Below the pieces are notes generated by a model. That model was not told the DNA's origin and ran no database searches. It saw nothing but the letters and a program-made list of their open reading frames with translations. Positions 53,720 through 63,224 of a stretch of 64,000 nt of DNA are shown in pieces. The DNA lies in NCBI RefSeq assembly GCF_003006155.1, contig NZ_CP023559.1, forward strand, positions 682,001-746,000. Direction: 5' to 3'. The position numbers were made by a program, and so were the translations under genes. This DNA comes from Salinicola tamaricis. Its GTDB lineage: Bacteria; Pseudomonadota; Gammaproteobacteria; Pseudomonadales; Halomonadaceae. Within the stretch, counting starts at the first letter, position 1; every line of letters begins with the position of its first letter.

Positions 53720-54691
53720 GGTATTCTCCGCCACCAGTTGGCTGAGCAGATGGATGTGCTCGGGGCGGTCGTTGAGCGCAGGGATATAGCGATAGCGCCC
53801 GCCCCCGGCCTCCTGGAAGTACTCGCGGTTCTCGGCGTCGATCTCTTCCAGCGTCTCGAGACAGTCGGCGGCGAACGCCGGGCTGATCACGTCGACACAC
53901 TCGGTCTTGTCAGCGCCCCACTGCTTGAGCGTCTCGTCAGTGTAAGGCTTGAGCCACTCCTCGCGGCCGAAGCGCGACTGATAGCTCTGGAACCAGCTAC
54001 CCTCCGCCAGGTCGAGCGCCTCGGCGAGCAGCGCGCTGGTGCGCTGGCAGTGGCGTCCGTAGGGATCGCCGTTGTCGACATAGCGCTTGGGAATCCCATG
54101 GTAGGACATCAGCAGGCGCCCGCGGTCGCCCTGGGCCTCCCAGTGCTCGCGCACGCTGGCGGCGAGTGCGGCGATATAGTCCGGGTGGTCGTGGTAGTGG
54201 TTGACGAAGCGCAGCTGCGGCAGGTGCGGGCAGGGTGCCAGCGCCTTGGCCAGGCGCTGGAACACGGCGCCGGTGGTGGTTCGCGAGAACTGCGGATAGA
54301 GCGGCAAGACCAGAATCTTGTCGACCCCGGCATCGCGCAGCGCCAACCCGGCCTGCTCCATGCTCGGCTGGCCGTAGGTCATCGCCAGCTCCACCGGAAT
54401 CGCCTCGCCGGTGCGCTCGGCCAGCGCTGCCGCTTAGCGCGCGCTGCTGGCGCCGCCCGATCGCCAGCAGCGGCGAGCCCTCCTCCTGCCAGACCGAGGC
54501 GTAGGCCTTGGCCACCTTGGGCGGGCGAATACGCAGAATCACCCCATGCAGAATCGGCCACCACAGCCAGCGCGGCGCATCGATCACCCGTGGGTCGCCC
54601 AGAAACTCCGCCAGATACTCTCTCACCGCCTGGCCGTGGGCGCCGCTGGCGTTCCCAGATTGACCAGCATGACTCCGTAACGGGCCGCCAT
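53708..54691 (-). CDS. hemH: Ferrochelatase HemH, frame broken
   Basis: Inserts Fe2+ into protoporphyrin IX, the last step of heme synthesis. Start at 54691 gives [15 protein letters not shown]; frame changes near 54635 and 54425 follow. The main part reads [36 protein letters not shown] (conserved His) and [17 protein letters not shown] (conserved Glu). ~327 residues joined. Divergent from the photolyase-like gene. Confidence 0.88.
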
Positions 54692-54762
54692 ATCCTCTCC
54701 TTGTCTGCCGATACCATCACTTGGCGACAGTCTACCACTCCCGCCTTGCTTAACCGCGATTA

Positions 54763-54792
54763 ACTTATACGATGAATACCATGTGTATAAGT
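54763..54792. promoter_or_regulatory. Inverted repeat at the photolyase-like gene start
   Basis: Perfect arms ACTTATAC (54763-54770) and GTATAAGT (54785-54792) separated by 14 bases, ending one base before the ATG at 54794. A protein bound here would block transcription or translation start. It lies between divergent hemH and the photolyase gene. Confidence 0.6.
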
Positions 54793-54793
54793 C

Positions 54794-56367
54794 ATGGATA
54801 AGATCATGTCGCGCCCCCTGATCCTGATACTCGGTGACCAGCTAAGCGAGACGCTCGACGTCCTCACCGAGGCGCCGGACGATGCCCTCATCGCCCTGAG
54901 CGAGGTCAGCGCCGAAGGCCAGTACGTGCCGCACCACCCGCAGAAAATCGTGATGCTATTATCGGCGATGCGCCACTTCGCCGACACCCTGCGCGACAAA
55001 GGGTATCAGGTGCACTACAGCGCGCTCGACGACGACGACAATCGCCACGACCTGCTCGAAGAGGCGGAGCGCCTGGCCGAGGCTTATGCCTGCGACGAGA
55101 TCCGCGTCACCCATCCCGGCGAGTGGCGGCTGTTCGAACGCATCCAGCGCCGCGGCACCCGCTGGCGGCTCTACCCGGACAACCGCTTCTACTGTTCGAT
55201 CGATGCCTTCGGCGAGTGGATGGCGGGACGCAAGCGCTGTCGCATGGAAGATTTCTATCGTCACATGCGCAAGCAGACCGGGCTGCTGATGTGCGAAGGT
55301 GAGCCGGCCGGCGGCCAGTGGAACTTCGATCACGACAACCGCGCGCCGATCGACCAGGGTCTCGACTTCCCCACCCCACCGCGTCACCGCATGGACGCAC
55401 CACTCAAGCGGTGGCCGAGCTGGTCACGACGCACTTCGGTGAGCATTTCGGCACTCTCGACGGCTTCAACTGGGCGGTGACCCGACGCCAGGCGCTGGGT
55501 GACCTGCGCCACTTCATCGCGCATGCGCTGGTCGATTTCGGCACCTACCAGGACGCCATCAGCGACCGCGAGCCGCTGCTCTACCACTCGCGTCTCGCCG
55601 CAGCGATGAACATCGGCCTGCTCTCACCGCAGGAGGTGTGCGAGGCGGTGGAGACGGCGTGGCAGGCAGGGCGCGCGCCGATCAACGCCGCCGAGGGCTT
55701 CATTCGTCAGATCCTCGGCTGGCGCGAGTACGTGCGCGGCATCTACTGGCAGCGCATGCCCGGCTACAAGCAGGAGAACCGGCTCAACGCTCGCCGTGGC
55801 CTGCCGGCCTTCTACTGGCACGGCGACACCGATCTGCGCTGCCTGCAGCGGGCGATCGAGATGACCCGCGACAACGCCTATGCGCACCATATCCAGCGGC
55901 TGATGGTCACTGGCAACTTCGCCCTGCTGTGCGGTGTCTCCCCCGCCGCCCTGTGCGACTGGTACCTGGCGGTCTACGCCGACGCCTTCGAGTGGGTCGA
56001 GCTGCCCAACACCCTCGGCATGACCCTCTATGCCGACGGCGGCTATCTCGGCTCCAAGCCCTACTGCGCCTCGGGGAAGTATATCGACCGCATGTCGGAT
56101 CACTGCCGTCACTGCCGCTACGACGTCAAGCAGGTGACCGGCGACGACGCCTGCCCGTTCAACAGCCTCTACTGGCACTTTCTGGAGCGCCATCGCGAGC
56201 GGCTCAAGGGCAATCAACGCATGAAGCTGATCTATGGCAGCTGGGACAAGATGGCGCAGTCGCGCCGCGAGGCGATCCTGACGCAGGCGAACGCTTTCCT
56301 CGACCGCCTGGATACCGAGCCGCCGTATGGCCGCGGCGAGCATGCCGAGGGTTATCGGCGCCACTGA
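54794..56367 (+). CDS. phrB: Iron-sulfur photolyase/cryptochrome (FeS-BCP, PhrB type)
   Basis: Bacterial (6-4) photolyase-type flavoprotein, ~524 residues. N-terminal ILGDQLSETLDVL replaces the WFRRDLR of classical photolyases. After a one-base loss near 55395 the helical domain continues: FIRQILGWREYVRGIYW and LMVTGNFALLCG. Four Cys suited to a [4Fe-4S] cluster are present: one in LLCGVSP, two in DHCRHC and one in DACPFNSLYW. A start at 54806 is an in-frame alternative. Repairs UV lesions or senses light; the Agrobacterium PhrB precedent favours repair. Confidence 0.88.
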
Positions 56368-56488
56368 CACGCGCGCACGCCACCGCTATCGGGCAAGTCC
56401 TCGTCGACTTGCCGCGGTGTGTGGATGAAGCGTCGGTTGGTTGGGATCGAGGCGCGGATTCAGCGCAGGGGATGGCGCGAGTAAGCGC

Positions 56489-56791
56489 TCAGAAGACCAG
56501 CGGCATACGTGACAGCAGCGGGTCGTGATAGTGCGGCTCGTGGCCGACGATCTCGTCGTTGGCGACCTGCTGGACGAGGTAGGCACGGTGGATACCGGCC
56601 TGCTTGAGTTCCCCGTAGACATCGTCGAGCGCGCGGAACAACATCGGCTTGCCGCGCCGTGTCAGTACCTGGGTCGAGCCATCTTCCGGCTCCACCATCA
56701 CCTGGTAGTAGCGGCTGCCGGCGTGGGCGATGACGCGAATCTCGAAGTTGTCGTGATCGCGGGAAAAGCGTGTGAGCTCCTTGAGGTCCAT
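56489..56791 (-). CDS. DUF6482-like small protein
   Basis: 100 residues, no signal peptide or membrane helix: MDLKELTRFSRDHDNFEIRV, an acidic middle, then DDVYGELKQAGIHRAYLVQQ. The pattern resembles the DUF6482 proteins of Pseudomonas and Halomonas; function unknown. Start at 56791 with GGAGGGAACC upstream. Confidence 0.65.
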   Translation of the reverse strand: MDLKELTRFSRDHDNFEIRVIAHAGSRYYQVMVEPEDGSTQVLTRRGKPMLFRALDDVYGELKQAGIHRAYLVQQVANDEIVGHEPHYHDPLLSRMPLVF

Positions 56792-57030
56792 GGTTCCCTC
56801 CTGTTCGGGTTGCATGTGCGAATACGGCGTCCAGCCATCCCTGCTGGACACCCGACTGGCGCGGCCTGGCTGGCCTCGCGCATCCTGACCATTAGGTCGG
56901 ATTCTTGTTAAGACTATATGTCAGCGGCGACATTTGCAGCATAAGAACGCCGCCTTTCACAACCGCAGACGACGTGAGCCTATCCGGCGGCAGAGGGCTT
57001 GGAAATGGCTCTAGAAACACCACCCCCGGA

Positions 57031-58809
57031 TCATCGCTGCAGGTAGCGCTGCTCGCCGCGCAGGCTGACCACCACGCGCCCGTGGGGTGCCCGCTTGGCC
57101 GCGCTCTTGAAGCGGCTCCAGAGGTCGCCGAAGCTGTCGATGCGGGCATCCACAGGCACCCGCAGTGCGGTGATCGACAGCCGCGTGTGGGGGAAGAAGC
57201 GCAGCTGGTCGAAGCGATCCTTGGCCTCGAAACCGCCAGCGCGGCGCTCGGCCTCCGGCAACAGCTCGAGGCTTTCGGCGGCGAAATGACGCTGCAGCGC
57301 GGCCAGGCGCCGGTGCAGATCGGCGGAGTCGTCGAGCAGCATAATGAAGTCGTCACCGCCGAGATGGCCGAGAAAGTCCTCACGCCCCACGGCTTCGCTC
57401 AGTACTCGCGCCAGGGTCAGGATCATCTGATCGCCTAAGGCATAGCCGAAGCGGTCGTTGAACGGCTTGAAGTGATCGAGATCGAGATAGCAGGCGACGA
57501 AGGGAGTGTTCTGGCGCTGATAGTGCTCGAGGGCGGCACGGATCGGCCGATTGCCCGGCAGCTGCGTCAGCGGATTGGCCTGACGCGCCAGCTGCACCTG
57601 CTGCTCGGTGAACAGCTGCAGCAGATTGATGACATGCCCGATGCCTAGATAACGGCCGGCATCGGTGATGATGAAATCCTCGTCACGCATCGATTCGTCG
57701 CGGCCGGTGACCTTGCGCGAGACCTGCTCCAGGGGCTCACCCGCCTCCACACAGAGCGCGCGCCGCTGCATCACCGTTTCGACCGGCTGGCGGCCATGGA
57801 GATCGAAGCCGTAGCGCTTGCCCAGCAGCGCCATCAGCTGCTGACGCCCGAGCAGTCCGAGCGGCTGATGGCGCTTGTCGATCACCGCCAGCGCGTTGGC
57901 GTTGGGCAGGCGACTGAAACACTCTGCCGCCTCGGCCACGCTCGTCCCGGCGGCCAGTGTCGGCAGCGCCACGCTGAGGCGACGGATCTCGGTCACCGCG
58001 GCACTCTGGCGCCGCGCCGTCGCCAGCGCCATCAGCTTCGCTTCCAACTCGGCGCGCTTATCCTGCGGCGTCGGGCTAGGCCGCGCGAAGAGCCAGCCCT
58101 GGTAGAAGTCGGTACCCAGCTCCACCAGCGCCTGCAGCTCGCCCTCGCGCTCGACTCCTTCAGCGACCACACGGCTCCCCAGGCTATGGGCGATATCGAC
58201 GATCGAGCGCACGAAGCGGCGCTTCACCCGGTCGTGGTCCAGGCCGCTGACGAAGTGGCGGTCGAGCTTGACGTAATCGGGGTTGAGCTGCGACCACAGG
58301 CGCAGCCCAGCGTAGCCGTCGCCGAGGTCGTCGAGGGCGATGGCGAACCCCATCGCCTGATAGTGCTGAGCCGCTTCCACCATCAGATAGGGGTCGATTC
58401 CGGGCGACTGCTCGGTGATCTCGATCACGATCTGCTGCGGACTCAGGCCGTGGGCAGCGAGCAGCGCGATCGTCTGGCCGTTGATATGCGCCGGATCGAT
58501 CAACACCTCGGGGGTGACATTGAGAAACAGCAGCTCGCTGAGCTCGGTGGCAACCCAGCCCTCGACGGCACGCTCACGGCAGAGCCGCTCCAGCGGCGCC
58601 AGCTGACCGGCCTCGCGGGCGGCGCCGAACAGCGGTAACGGCGAGGCGTAGGGCGACCCCCGGGGGCCGCGGGCCAGCGCTTCATAGCCCAGCACGCGAG
58701 CGGTCGGCACGCTGACGATGGGCTGGAAATGCATGCGCAGATCGCGCGCATCGAGCAGGCGCTGAAGGGCACAAACGGAGGGCGCGGCAGGAGCAGGGGC
58801 AGGCTTCAT
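57031..58809 (-). CDS. EAL-CBS-GGDEF cyclic-di-GMP protein
   Basis: 592 residues with no membrane segment. EAL domain at ~15-255 with all catalytic positions: YEALARG, LFLNVTPEVL, IEITEQ, ALDDLGDGYAGL, VKLDR, AEGVE and QGWLFARP, so phosphodiesterase activity is expected. Two CBS motifs (~275-395) suggest control by a nucleotide. GGDEF domain at ~410-590 has NPLTQLPGN, LDLDHFKPFND and GGDDF; Asp for Glu is tolerated in some cyclases. No clear inhibitory RxxD site. Reversed order (EAL first) is the less common layout. Confidence 0.87.
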   Translation of the reverse strand: MKPAPAPAAPSVCALQRLLDARDLRMHFQPIVSVPTARVLGYEALARGPRGSPYASPLPLFGAAREAGQLAPLERLCRERAVEGWVATELSELLFLNVTPEVLIDPAHINGQTIALLAAHGLSPQQIVIEITEQSPGIDPYLMVEAAQHYQAMGFAIALDDLGDGYAGLRLWSQLNPDYVKLDRHFVSGLDHDRVKRRFVRSIVDIAHSLGSRVVAEGVEREGELQALVELGTDFYQGWLFARPSPTPQDKRAELEAKLMALATARRQSAAVTEIRRLSVALPTLAAGTSVAEAAECFSRLPNANALAVIDKRHQPLGLLGRQQLMALLGKRYGFDLHGRQPVETVMQRRALCVEAGEPLEQVSRKVTGRDESMRDEDFIITDAGRYLGIGHVINLLQLFTEQQVQLARQANPLTQLPGNRPIRAALEHYQRQNTPFVACYLDLDHFKPFNDRFGYALGDQMILTLARVLSEAVGREDFLGHLGGDDFIMLLDDSADLHRRLAALQRHFAAESLELLPEAERRAGGFEAKDRFDQLRFFPHTRLSITALRVPVDARIDSFGDLWSRFKSAAKRAPHGRVVVSLRGEQRYLQR

Positions 58810-58923
58810 GCCGCTCAGCGTGGCAGCGACCTATGACAGCGCGATGACAGCAGGCCCATGAGCAGGCCCTGCCGCCGTTCACGCGACACCCGGCACGGCC
58901 TCCGCCGAGCGCCGGACCGATAC

Positions 58924-59217
58924 CTACTGGTAGGCGGAGGGATCGATCGCCTTGCCCAGGGAATTGCGGTCGATCCAGCGCCCCGCCTTGGCTTCCTTGT
59001 AACGGAATACCACGCGATCACCCACCACCACCGGCAGCTCCGCGTCTTCGGTCTGGTAGCTGTAGAGCTCGCCATCCACGGTCAACCAGTGCCGATAGAG
59101 ATCCGGCATGCCCAGCCACTCCTTGAACGGTCCCTCGCGTTCGAGCTTTTCCAGCTGCCCGCGAACCTCGATCTTGGGGACGCGTTGGCGTCGCCCGCGC
59201 TGAAAACCGCCTGCCAT
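58924..59217 (-). CDS. Unknown 97-residue protein upstream of dnaB end
   Basis: Basic N-terminus (MAGGFQRGRRQRVPKIEV), then a compact domain with EWLGMPDLYRHWLTVDGELY and VVVGDRVVFRYKEAKAGRW. No signal or membrane segment. Located 28 bases after dnaB on the same strand, so probably cotranscribed. Not recognised. Confidence 0.6.
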   Translation of the reverse strand: MAGGFQRGRRQRVPKIEVRGQLEKLEREGPFKEWLGMPDLYRHWLTVDGELYSYQTEDAELPVVVGDRVVFRYKEAKAGRWIDRNSLGKAIDPSAYQ

Positions 59218-59245
59218 AGGTGTGACTCCTCAAACCTTTGATGCG

Positions 59246-60631
59246 TTACTCGTAATGCTGGCCATAGCTGTCCGGGGCCAGGTCCTCGAATCGGGTGTAC
59301 TTGCCGATAAACGCCATATGTACGGTACCGATGGGGCCGTTACGCTGCTTGCCGATGATCAGCTCGGCCAGCCCCTTGTTGTCGGGGTTATCGCTATTGT
59401 AGACCTCGTCACGGTAGACGAAGGCGATGACGTCGGCGTCCTGCTCGATGGCGCCGGACTCGCGCAGGTCCGACATCACCGGGCGCTTGTTGGGGCGCTG
59501 CTCGAGCGAGCGGTTGAGCTGCGACAGCGACACCACCGGGCAGTTGAACTCCTTGGCCACACCCTTGAGCGAGCGCGAGATCTCGGAGATCTCCGCGGTG
59601 CGGTTCTCGGACAGCCCCGGGACCTGCATCAGCTGCAGGTAGTCGATCATCACCAGCCCGATGTTGCCGTGCTCGCGGGCGATACGCCGCACCCGCGAGC
59701 GCAGCTCGTTGGGCGACAGCGCCGGGGTATCGTCGATGAACAGCTGCTTGTCCTTGAGCAGGTTGACCGCTGAGGTCAGCCGCGGCCAGTCCTCATCCTC
59801 GAGCTGGCCGGTCCTCACCCGGGTCTGGTCGATACGCCCCAACGACGACAGCATACGCAGCATCAGCGACTCTGCCGGCATCTCCATCGAGAACACGATC
59901 ACCGGCTTGTCGCCAGCGACCACCGCATGCTCGACCAGATTCATGGCAAAGGTGGTCTTACCCATCGAGGGGCGTCCGGCAATGATCACCAGATCCGACG
60001 GCTGCAGCCCCGAGGTCATCTCGTCGAGATCGCGGAAGCCAGTCGAGATGCCGGTCATCTGGCCCTTCATGTTGAACAGCTCGTCGATGCGATCGACCGC
60101 CTTGGTCAACAGCTGACTCATGCCCTGGGGGCCGCCGAACTTGGGCCGCGACTCGCTGATCTGGAACACCAGCCGCTCGGCCTCGTTGACCAGCTCGTCG
60201 GAGGCGCGCCCATCCGGAGAGTAGGCGCTGTCGGCAATCTGGCGCGAAGCCTGGATCAATTTACGCAGCGTGGCCCGTTCGCGCACGATATCGGCATAGG
60301 CGCGAATGTTGCCCGCCGAGGGCGTGTTGCGCGCCAGCTCCGCCAGGTAGGCCAGCCCGCCTACGCTTTCGAGCTGATCGCGCCGCTCCAGCGCTTCCGA
60401 CAGCGTGACCACGTCGAGCGGCTGGGTCGCCTCGGCCAGCTCCGCCATGGCGTTGTAGGTGAGCCGGTGCTCCTGACGGTAGAAGTCGTCCGCCACCAGC
60501 CGCTCGGAGACCGTGTCCCAGCTGGAGTTGTCGAGCATCAAACCGCCCAGCACCGACTGCTCCGCCTCCAGCGAGTGCGGCGGCAGCTTGAGCCTGGCCG
60601 TCTCTTGATCGTTATCGACGCGTTCGTTCAT
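59246..60631 (-). CDS. dnaB: Replicative DNA helicase DnaB
   Basis: Hexameric 5'-3' replication fork helicase, 461 residues. N-terminal [20 protein letters not shown], Walker [15 protein letters not shown] (~residue 205), Walker B MIDYLQLM, and [20 protein letters not shown]. No intein. Follows rplI in the usual rpsF-rpsR-rplI-dnaB order but behind a strong terminator, so it likely has its own promoter in 60632-60820. Confidence 0.94.
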   Translation of the reverse strand: MNERVDNDQETARLKLPPHSLEAEQSVLGGLMLDNSSWDTVSERLVADDFYRQEHRLTYNAMAELAEATQPLDVVTLSEALERRDQLESVGGLAYLAELARNTPSAGNIRAYADIVRERATLRKLIQASRQIADSAYSPDGRASDELVNEAERLVFQISESRPKFGGPQGMSQLLTKAVDRIDELFNMKGQMTGISTGFRDLDEMTSGLQPSDLVIIAGRPSMGKTTFAMNLVEHAVVAGDKPVIVFSMEMPAESLMLRMLSSLGRIDQTRVRTGQLEDEDWPRLTSAVNLLKDKQLFIDDTPALSPNELRSRVRRIAREHGNIGLVMIDYLQLMQVPGLSENRTAEISEISRSLKGVAKEFNCPVVSLSQLNRSLEQRPNKRPVMSDLRESGAIEQDADVIAFVYRDEVYNSDNPDNKGLAELIIGKQRNGPIGTVHMAFIGKYTRFEDLAPDSYGQHYE

Positions 60632-60817
60632 GCCTGGCCATCACCCTCGACAATCCGCAGGCGGAATTTGCCGCACATTATTTGCCCCACACGATTTGCC
60701 GCACATTCTACCCAGGCGGTGCCGAGACTCGCCACGCCCGCCGACGCTTCTCGTCCGTGCCGGCCATTCGCGACAGGTCTCCATGAACGACATGCGCCCA
60801 TGAAAGACGTGCGCCCA

Positions 60818-60855
60818 TGAAAAAAGGCACGTGGGGCCTGGGCCCCACGTGCCTT
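60818..60855 (-). terminator. Rho-independent terminator after rplI
   Basis: Perfect 15-bp stem (AAGGCACGTGGGGCC and complement) with a 2-base centre; on the minus strand it runs into TTTTTT. It ends the ribosomal protein operon before dnaB. Confidence 0.9.
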
Positions 60856-60880
60856 GAGCATCGCTGCGCGGGGAGACCGA

Positions 60881-61326
60881 TTACTCGGCAACCACCACGA
60901 CGCGAACGCTGGTACCGACTTCGGCGTGCAGCTGCAGCGCGATGTCGTATTCGCCGGTCTGGCGAATCGGACCTTCCGGATGCGCACTTCGCTCTTGGCG
61001 ACGTCGAGACCGGCCTGGACCAGAGCTTCGGCCAGGTCGCGCGGACCGATGGAACCGAACAGCTTGCCTTCGTCGCCCGCTTTGGCGACCAGCGACAGTT
61101 CGATTTCGGACAGCTGTTCGGCACGGCTTTCGGCTTCCGCCTTGCGTGCGGCGGCCTGAGCTTCGAGCTCGGCACGCTGGGATTCGAACGCGGCGACGTT
61201 GTCTTTGGTGGCCGGCACGGCGAGGCCGTAGGGCACCAGGTAGTTGCGGCCGTAACCGGGCTTGACGGTGACCTTGTCACCCAGTTCGCCAAGCTTGCCG
61301 ATGTTATCGAGCAGAATGACTTCCAT
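60881..61326 (-). CDS. rplI: 50S ribosomal protein L9
   Basis: ~149 residues. [19 protein letters not shown] and [16 protein letters not shown] are diagnostic; the C-terminal domain has [17 protein letters not shown] one-base indel near 60975 displaces the end, which should read [18 protein letters not shown]. Confidence 0.93.
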
Positions 61327-61342
61327 TCTCGTGAACCTCTCG

Positions 61343-62194
61343 TCAATCACTGCGTGTCAGGCGACCGCGAAAATCCGCGAAGGTATCCACCAGTGCCAAC
61401 AGCAGTACAATCAAAATCGTGGGCCAGGTAGTCAGCAGCAGCGCATAGAAGCCGACCAGCCAGAACCCGCTCATTCCCTTCAAACCGATCAAACCATGAA
61501 CCAGCGCCACGCCGGCCACCAGCAGCGGCACCCAGGCCAGCAGGCTGGCGGCAGGCACCGCCAGCAGCATGCCCAGCGCGGTGGCACCGAGCAGCAGCGC
61601 CAGCTGCCCGCGCGAGAGCTTCAGGGTGTGAAACTCCGTGCGGAAACCGCCGGGGTTGTATAGCCCCGCCTGCCAGCTACGGGCCAGGGCCAGACACCCG
61701 ATGCTCACCATCAGTACCACCAGACCGGTGACCCCGCCGATGACCAGCGCGGCCATCTGCTGGGTGTCCACGCCCTGGGCCGAGAGCCGGTCCAGCATGC
61801 TGGAGACCTCGGTCGAACTGCGTCGCAGCTCATCGAGCAGCGGGCCGGCACCGCCGACGGGCACGAAGATGCCCAGATGGACCAGCACCATGCAGACCGC
61901 GGTGCCGGCGAGCAGCGTATCGGTCCAGCGCATCCGGGCACGCAGCACGGTGGCCATCAGCGCCACCAGCAGAATGCTCGCCAGCGGCACCGAATCGCCC
62001 TCCATCCACCACCAGCCGGCGGGGATGGCGGCGGCAATCAGCACCGGCGCGGCGCTGGTAAGGCCGCGCCGCAGCGTGACCAGCCCGGCGACCGCGGCGC
62101 TGAACCAGAACAGCCAGGGCACCAGCGCCGTCAGCGCTGCCACCCCTACCGCCTGCGGCGTACCGCGCATGATCCAACGGGCCAGTCCCAGCAT
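61343..62194 (-). CDS. DUF2232-like membrane protein
   Basis: 283 residues with about eight hydrophobic helices and the segment [21 protein letters not shown], which fits DUF2232 (YybS-like) proteins found between rpsR and rplI in gammaproteobacteria. Function unknown. 16 bases before rplI. Confidence 0.75.
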   Translation of the reverse strand: MLGLARWIMRGTPQAVGVAALTALVPWLFWFSAAVAGLVTLRRGLTSAAPVLIAAAIPAGWWWMEGDSVPLASILLVALMATVLRARMRWTDTLLAGTAVCMVLVHLGIFVPVGGAGPLLDELRRSSTEVSSMLDRLSAQGVDTQQMAALVIGGVTGLVVLMVSIGCLALARSWQAGLYNPGGFRTEFHTLKLSRGQLALLLGATALGMLLAVPAASLLAWVPLLVAGVALVHGLIGLKGMSGFWLVGFYALLLTTWPTILIVLLLALVDTFADFRGRLTRSD

Positions 62195-62223
62195 GACGCC
62201 TCGCTATGGTTGTCCGGGCCGGA

Positions 62224-62452
62224 TTACTGGTGGCTGTCGGAGTACGGCAGCAGTGCCAGGTAGCGCGCGCGCTTGATGGCGGTAGACAGCTGACGCTGGT
62301 AACGCGCCTGGGTACCGGTAATACGGCTGGGAACGATCTTGCCGGTTTCGGTGACGTAGGCTTTCAGCGTATCGATGTCTTTGTAGTCGATGTACTTCAC
62401 GCCTTCGGCGGGTGAAGCGGCAGAACTTACGACGACGGAAAAAACGTGCCAT
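62224..62452 (-). CDS. rpsR: 30S ribosomal protein S18
   Basis: [13 protein letters not shown] start and, after an extra C near 62413, the intended [20 protein letters not shown] and C-terminal [12 protein letters not shown]. About 75 residues. The single inserted base in an essential gene is strong evidence for sequence error. 23 bases after rpsF. Confidence 0.92.
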
Positions 62453-62475
62453 GTGAGTCTCTCCTCGAGCAGTGA

Positions 62476-62889
62476 TCAGTTGTCTTCGGTAGCGGTTTCG
62501 GAACGCTCGGAACGCTCACGGTCGCCACGCTCGGAGGACTTGTCGTCACGACGACGGCTGCCCTTGTCGTCGGCCGGCTTCATCATCGGCGATGCTTCGG
62601 TGACGGCTTCCTTGTTGCGCACGATCATGCTGCGGATGATGGCGTCGTTGAAGCGGAAGATGTTCTCGATCTCGTCGAGGGTCTCGCCGCTGCACTCGAC
62701 GTTCATCAGCACGTAGTGCGCCTTGTGGATCTTGTTGATCGGGTAGGCCAGGTGGCGACGACCCCAATCTTCGAGACGATGCACGGTGCCGCCGTTTTCG
62801 GTGACGAGGCTGGTGTAGCGCTCGACCATGGCCGGAACCTGCTCGCTCTGGTCCGGGTGGACCATGAACACGATTTCGTAGTGACGCAT
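62476..62889 (-). CDS. rpsF: 30S ribosomal protein S6
   Basis: 137 residues. [37 protein letters not shown] and [14 protein letters not shown] are typical; an acidic/basic repetitive tail ([15 protein letters not shown]) follows. AAAGGAG lies 7 bases before the ATG. First gene of the operon. Confidence 0.94.
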   Translation of the reverse strand: MRHYEIVFMVHPDQSEQVPAMVERYTSLVTENGGTVHRLEDWGRRHLAYPINKIHKAHYVLMNVECSGETLDEIENIFRFNDAIIRSMIVRNKEAVTEASPMMKPADDKGSRRRDDKSSERGDRERSERSETATEDN

Positions 62890-63083
62890 GTTAGCTCCTT
62901 TCGGTTTGGCAGCTTCTGCGGGGTGATCGCGGTCACGCGCACCGCGAGAGAAGCAAGGAGTCGATTCCGGATCGCGCAAGCCCGCCACGCGCCGGATATT
63001 CGGACCTGTGAACGCCTCGCCGCTCCGTTGCCGGAACGCGCGAGCGCGGCTCTGCGAGCAGAGCCTGCCCACAGAACCGCGTA

Positions 63084-63112
63084 ATTGTAGAGATCGAGGC
63101 GACCATGCGCAA
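63084..63112 (-). promoter_or_regulatory. Sigma-70-type promoter for rpsF operon
   Basis: On the minus strand TTGCGC (63107-63112), a 17-base spacer and TACAAT (63084-63089). This predicts a ~185-base leader before rpsF. The 335-bp gap 62890-63224 holds this promoter, a hairpin at 63048-63065 (GGCTCTGC, GA, complement) and no gene. Confidence 0.6.
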
Positions 63113-63224
63113 CCGCCGATTGCCCTGGTGTCGGCAAAGATAGCGGACCGGAGATGGCACATCGAAGAGAGGGTACAGCGGCGATGTACGTTACCGAGAC
63201 CCGCTGATGCAGCGGGAATCGGCC

